Positions 4,962-7,702 of a DNA stretch of 7,702 nucleotides are shown in pieces. This stretch comes from an uncultured Bacteroidales bacterium. GTDB lineage: Bacteria > Bacteroidota > Bacteroidia > Bacteroidales > Paludibacteraceae. Both the position numbers and the translations under genes were made by a program. The notes beneath the pieces were generated by a model that had not been told where the DNA came from, ran no database searches, and saw only the letters and a list, made by a program, of their open reading frames with translations. The DNA lies in assembly GCA_946614295.1 (NCBI GenBank), contig CAMOGT010000025.1, forward strand, positions 1-7,702, read 5' to 3'. Every line of letters starts with the position of its first letter. Position 1 is the stretch's first letter.

Positions 4962-6022
4962 GAAAATTTATAACCCTTGCACTCGCGGCTGTACTGTTCG
5001 CCGCCTGTGCGAAACAAGATGATAAAATGGTAAATGCAAATGATTCGTGGGACAAAGTTTTCCCGCTAAGCGAGAAAGTCTCTCATAAAAAAGTGACCTT
5101 CCACAACCGTTTTGGTATCACGTTAGTTGCCGACTACTATGCGCCTAAGGACGCTCAGGGTCAACTCCCCGCTATAGCGGTTTCGGGGCCGTTCGGCGCA
5201 GTGAAGGAGCAGTCGAGCGGTCTATATGCACAGCACATGGCGGAACTCGGCTTCATCGCTATCGCTTTTGACCCGAGTTATACGGGTGAGTCGAGCGGCG
5301 AACCGCGACGCATGGCTTCTCCGGATCTGAACACCGAGGACTTTCTGGCGGCAGTGGATTATCTGAGCACGCTACCCGAGGTGGACGCGGAACGCATCGG
5401 TATCATCGGTATCTGCGGTTGGGGCGGAATGGCTATCAACGCCGCCGCACTCGACCCGCGCATCAAAGCTACGGTAGCCGTGACGATGTATGACATGTCT
5501 AAAGTCAGCCGCGAGGGCTATTTCGGTAGCACGGACAGCAAAGAAGCACGTATGGAGCAACGCCGTGCGATGGCGGCGCAGCGTACCGAGGATTACAAGA
5601 ATGGTACCTACAAACGCGCCGGAGGAGTGATTGACCCGCTACCGGAGGACGCACCTTGGTTCGTCAAGGATTATCACGCTTACTACAAATGTCCGCGCGG
5701 CTACCATGCGCGTAGCGGCAACTCGACCGACGGCTGGAATGTGATCGGTTGCCAGTCATTCATGAACATGCCGCTGCTCTCTTATGCCAACGAGATAGAG
5801 ACACCGGTGCTGCTCATTCACGGAGAGAAAGCCCACAGCCGCTATTTCAGCGAGTATGCCTTTGAGAAGATGACGGGTTCGCACGTAGAGGGCGAGAGTA
5901 CCCAAATCGGCAACAAGGAGCTGCTCATCATCCCCGGTGCCAGCCACGTGGATTTGTATGACGACGTAGCCGGAGTTATTCCGTATGAATATATTAAGAC
6001 ATTCTTTACTACAAATCTATGA
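4958..6022 (+). CDS. Alpha/beta-hydrolase lipoprotein, YcjY/dienelactone-hydrolase-like
   Basis: The leader MRKFITLALAAVLFAAC ends in a lipobox with C17. The mature part starts CAKQDDKMVN and then follows the usual cytosolic family start (SWDKVFPLSEKVSHKKVTFH, then NRFGITLVADYYAP). The nucleophile elbow is IGICGWGG with C153, where most hydrolases have GxSxG; YcjY-like proteins and dienelactone hydrolases also have cysteine near this site. Candidate acid residue E290 lies in HGEKAHSRYFSE, and H330 in PGASHVDLYDD fits the catalytic histidine. At 354 residues it is full length. Members probably cleave esters, thioesters or lactones; natural substrates are mostly unknown. Acidic residues soon after C17 (QDD) faintly resemble surface-export signals of Bacteroidetes lipoproteins. 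It is coupled to the upstream flavoprotein by a 4-bp overlap and lies 13 bp before the DUF362 gene. Confidence 0.87.
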   Translation: MRKFITLALAAVLFAACAKQDDKMVNANDSWDKVFPLSEKVSHKKVTFHNRFGITLVADYYAPKDAQGQLPAIAVSGPFGAVKEQSSGLYAQHMAELGFIAIAFDPSYTGESSGEPRRMASPDLNTEDFLAAVDYLSTLPEVDAERIGIIGICGWGGMAINAAALDPRIKATVAVTMYDMSKVSREGYFGSTDSKEARMEQRRAMAAQRTEDYKNGTYKRAGGVIDPLPEDAPWFVKDYHAYYKCPRGYHARSGNSTDGWNVIGCQSFMNMPLLSYANEIETPVLLIHGEKAHSRYFSEYAFEKMTGSHVEGESTQIGNKELLIIPGASHVDLYDDVAGVIPYEYIKTFFTTNL

Positions 6023-6035
6023 TAAAGATACATTT

Positions 6036-7418
6036 ATGAAAAAGACATTCCTTTGTACTTTGTACTTAGTCACTTTGTCCCTTTTTCTCGGCTGTGCCAA
6101 GAAGGCAACAGCGGAGCCGCAGACAGCCGGTAACGACAAGCCGGTTGTGTACATGACGCAGGAGATCTCGCCTGCGGCGTTAGTGCGTATCTACGAAGCT
6201 CTCGGCCGTCCTGCCGAGGGACGCGTGGCGGTGAAGATCTCTACCGGCGAAGCCGGCGGACACAACTACCTCAAGCCCGAACTGATTCGTCAGTTGGTGA
6301 ACGGCGTGAACGGCACGATCGTGGAGTGCAACACCGCTTATCCGGGCAAGCGCAACAGCTTCGAGGCGCATTGGCAGACTATCAAGGAGCATGGTTTTCT
6401 TGACATCGCGTCCGTGGATCTCATGGACGAGGAGGGCAGTATGCGTATCCCTGTGCAGGACAGCACGTGGATCCATTACGACCTTGTGGGCAAGCATTTG
6501 GCGAACTATGACTTCATGATCAACCTCGCCCATTTCAAGGGTCATGCCATGGGTGGCTTCGGCGGAGTTCTCAAGAACCAGTCTATCGGTGTGGCTTCGG
6601 CGGCAGGCAAGGCGTATATCCATTCCGCCGGCGTGACGGAGGATGTGAACGAGTGCTGGAACCATATCGGCAATCAAGACGGTTTCTTAGAGTCCATGGC
6701 GGCTGCGGCGCAGGCGGTGCATAACTATTTCGGCGGCGAGCGGATCCTGTATATCAACGTGGTCAATAACCTCTCCGTCGATTGCGACTGCGACAGCCAT
6801 CCCGCGGCTCCGGAGATGAACGACATCGGTATTCTCGCCTCCCTCGACCCCGTGGCGCTTGACCAGGCATGCGTGGATCTGGTATTCAACTACCCGTCCA
6901 AGGAAGGCGATGACGCAGCGGCGCTCATCGAGCGTATCAACTCAAGACATGGCATCCATATTCTCGAACACGCCGCCAAGATCGGTCTGGGTTCGCGCGA
7001 ATACCAACTCGTTTCGATTGACGGCGAAGACATGCTGGCGCGACTCAACGGGCAGCAGCTCAGTCTGATTGTCCGCAACGCCGGGCTGACGACCGAATAC
7101 CACCAGCATGGCGTGAACGACCTGCTGCAACTGTTGGAGAACGAACCGCAGCGTCTGCAAGGCGCCGTGGTGGCGGACAAGATGATCGGCAAGGCGGCTG
7201 CGGCACTCATGGCAGTAGGCGGCGTGAAACAGGTTCATGCCAACCTTATTTCTACGCCGGCGCGAGAGATGCTGGAGAAAGCGGGTGTGCAGGTCACAGC
7301 CGCCGAAGAGGTGGAGATGATCCTTAACCGCGACCAGACGGGGCAGTGCCCCATGGACCAAAGTCTCAACGGAACGGATGATCCGGCAGAGTGCGTGGCT
7401 ATTCTGAAAAACAAATAA
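6036..7418 (+). CDS. DUF362-DUF1893 fusion lipoprotein
   Basis: The start at 6036 gives a signal peptide with lipobox LFLGC (C20); the open frame extends to 5985, but that would overlap the hydrolase gene and spoil the leader. From residue ~35 the protein matches DUF362: VVYMTQEISPAALVRIYEAL, VKISTGEAGGHNYLKPE, INLAHFKGHAMGGFGG, and DCDCDSHPAAP with C250 and C252, then DIGILASLDPVALDQACVD. From ~332 to the end it matches DUF1893, a cytidine-deaminase-like family of unknown activity: VVADKMIGKAAAALMAVGGV, then INR-type NRDQTGQCPMD with C438 and a final DDPAECVAIL. DUF362 proteins are often cysteine-rich and tied to redox or iron-sulfur proteins; no reaction is established. At 460 residues both domains look complete. 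It is the last gene of the operon, followed directly by a hairpin and a terminator. A heptamer array lies in the leader. Confidence 0.88.
   Translation: MKKTFLCTLYLVTLSLFLGCAKKATAEPQTAGNDKPVVYMTQEISPAALVRIYEALGRPAEGRVAVKISTGEAGGHNYLKPELIRQLVNGVNGTIVECNTAYPGKRNSFEAHWQTIKEHGFLDIASVDLMDEEGSMRIPVQDSTWIHYDLVGKHLANYDFMINLAHFKGHAMGGFGGVLKNQSIGVASAAGKAYIHSAGVTEDVNECWNHIGNQDGFLESMAAAAQAVHNYFGGERILYINVVNNLSVDCDCDSHPAAPEMNDIGILASLDPVALDQACVDLVFNYPSKEGDDAAALIERINSRHGIHILEHAAKIGLGSREYQLVSIDGEDMLARLNGQQLSLIVRNAGLTTEYHQHGVNDLLQLLENEPQRLQGAVVADKMIGKAAAALMAVGGVKQVHANLISTPAREMLEKAGVQVTAAEEVEMILNRDQTGQCPMDQSLNGTDDPAECVAILKNK
6051..6079 (+). repeat. Heptamer array in the signal peptide of the DUF362 gene
   Basis: Units CTTTGTA, CTTTGTA, CTTAGTCA and CTTTGTC (7, 7, 8 and 7 bp) encode the hydrophobic core LCTLYLVTL. 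In reverse complement they read as AAGTACAAAGTACAAAG-like heptamers, related to the arrays at 2021-2056 and 3626-3654. Confidence 0.65.
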
Positions 7419-7427
7419 AGGAAGCAG

Positions 7428-7444
7428 GAAGGCTCGCCGCCTTC
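7428..7444 (+). other. 3'-UTR hairpin after the operon
   Basis: GAAGGC-TCGCC-GCCTTC forms a 6-bp stem with a 5-nt loop ten bases after the stop codon. No U-run follows, so it is more likely an RNA-protecting hairpin or an aid to the terminator at 7449-7490 than a terminator itself. Confidence 0.55.
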
Positions 7445-7448
7445 TCAC

Positions 7449-7490
7449 AAAAAGAAAATCAGGTGTCTGCTTGACCTCTGATTTCTTTTT
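7449..7490 (+). terminator. Intrinsic terminator of the seven-gene operon
   Basis: The left arm (AAAAAGAAAATCAGGT, 7449-7464) pairs with the right arm (ACCTCTGATTTCTTTTT, 7474-7490) around a 9-nt loop, allowing small bulges. The right arm ends in a T-rich tract. It lies 31 bp after the DUF362 stop, as expected for the end of the transcription unit. Confidence 0.75.
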
Positions 7491-7491
7491 C

Positions 7492-7513
7492 TGCGGAAGA
7501 GGGGGGATTCGAA
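7492..7513 (-). other. Duplicated tRNA-Ser 3' end (candidate attachment site)
   Basis: These 22 bp are identical to 7657-7678, which covers the acceptor stem, the discriminator base and half of the T arm of the tRNA-Ser gene. Identity stops in the T loop; the rest of a tRNA is absent. Duplication of a tRNA 3' end that breaks off in the T loop is the usual product of tyrosine-recombinase integration. No integrase gene is in the window. Confidence 0.65.
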
Positions 7514-7590
7514 AATTGCGAAGCAATAATCGACAGAGCGAAGCGGCGGAGAAAATTGCATTGCAATAATCGTTCGAGCGTAGCGAGATA
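7511..7590. repeat. Two imperfect 40-bp tandem repeats with small dyads
   Basis: The units at 7511-7550 and 7551-7590 agree at 24 of the first 30 positions and share GAAAATTGC, GCAATAATCG and GAGCG. Each contains a short dyad ATTGC-N3-GCAAT (7515-7527 and 7555-7567). They lie between the two tRNA 3'-end copies; function is unknown. Confidence 0.55.
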
Positions 7591-7593
7591 AGA

Positions 7594-7620
7594 ACCCCCG
7601 ACCGGGGGTGAAGAACCCCG
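7594..7620. other. G+C-rich competing inverted repeats near the tRNA
   Basis: ACCCCCGACCGGGGGT at 7594-7609 is self-complementary apart from two central bases. The downstream arm can instead pair with the next CCCCG (7616-7620). GAACCCCCG at 7592-7600 also matches part of the tRNA-Ser T arm, so it may be tRNA-derived debris. Confidence 0.35.
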
Positions 7621-7630
7621 CTCTTTACGC

Positions 7631-7657
7631 AAAAAAGGCACCGATTTGGTGCCTTTT
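7631..7657 (-). terminator. Terminator after tRNA-Ser (palindromic, potentially bidirectional)
   Basis: GGCACC at 7637-7642 and GGTGCC at 7648-7653 form a 6-bp stem around GATTT. On the minus strand the stem is followed by six T (7636-7631), starting just after the tRNA 3' end at 7659. The plus side has TTTT, so it may work both ways. Confidence 0.8.
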
Positions 7658-7658
7658 G

Positions 7659-7702
7659 CGGAAGAGGGGGGATTCGAACCCCCGGTACAGTTACCCGTAC
7701 GA
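7659..7702 (-). tRNA. tRNA-Ser, 3' part only (cut by the window edge)
   Basis: Read on the minus strand, the fragment shows a class II variable arm (GTAC/GTAC stem plus wobble pairs, 4-nt loop), a T arm with five G-C pairs and loop TTCGAAT, the acceptor strand CTCTTCC (7666-7660), and discriminator G at 7659. The long variable arm and G73 indicate serine. The CCA is not encoded, since CAAA follows G73. The anticodon is outside the window, so the isoacceptor is unknown. A 22-bp copy of its 3' end lies at 7492-7513. Confidence 0.85.

Noticed and set aside
6180..6677. 165-codon minus-strand open frame
   Set aside because: It is antisense to the DUF362 domain, which has clear conserved motifs on the plus strand.
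7511..7590. Possible CRISPR array
   Set aside because: There are only two imperfect 40-bp units placed directly end to end, without unique spacers and without cas genes in the window.
7492..7600. Second complete tRNA-Ser gene
   Set aside because: Only the acceptor strand and half the T arm are present; the sequence diverges inside the T loop and no variable, anticodon or D arm can be drawn.

Overview
The window looks like a piece of a Bacteroidales chromosome (Bacteroides/Prevotella/Muribaculaceae-like). Support comes from two promoters with the Bacteroidetes -33/-7 architecture (TTG-N20-TATCTTTG), starts without strong Shine-Dalgarno sequences, many short lipoprotein signal peptides with an [LA]xxC lipobox, and protein families typical of gut Bacteroidales.

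Layout. Positions 1-1031 (minus strand) hold most of an AAA-type ATPase that runs off the left edge. Positions 1032-1419 are an AT-rich divergent control region with two promoters, palindromes, repeated half-sites and a 22-bp-period iteron array. Position 1420 starts a HipB/y4mF-like HTH gene that keeps its DNA-binding half and is then broken. From 1568 to 7418 seven genes run on the plus strand with gaps of -4 to 62 bp, which suggests one operon: a secreted cyclophilin-like protein, an Isf-type flavoprotein, a nitroreductase lipoprotein, a carboxymuconolactone-decarboxylase/cupin lipoprotein, a second Isf-type flavoprotein, an alpha/beta-hydrolase lipoprotein, and a DUF362-DUF1893 lipoprotein. 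A hairpin and an intrinsic terminator close the operon at 7428-7490. The right edge holds the 3' part of a minus-strand tRNA-Ser, its terminator, and a second 22-bp copy of the tRNA 3' end at 7492-7513, a typical trace of tyrosine-recombinase integration.

How the genes may work together (inference). Flavoprotein reductases, a nitroreductase, a CMD/cupin protein and a dienelactone-hydrolase-like enzyme together suggest reductive and hydrolytic processing of small electrophilic, quinone, nitro or aromatic compounds. The unusual point is location: four enzyme families normally found in the cytosol carry lipoprotein leaders placed just ahead of where the cytosolic homologues start, and two of those leaders share nearly the same DNA. 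The operon therefore looks like a cytosolic detoxification or catabolic set moved to the cell envelope. Its surroundings show assembly scars: a truncated regulator whose promoter now faces the operon, a duplicated start region, 15-bp direct repeats around one gene, a possible orphan C-terminus, and heptamer arrays at module boundaries. Substrate and physiological role cannot be read from the sequence.
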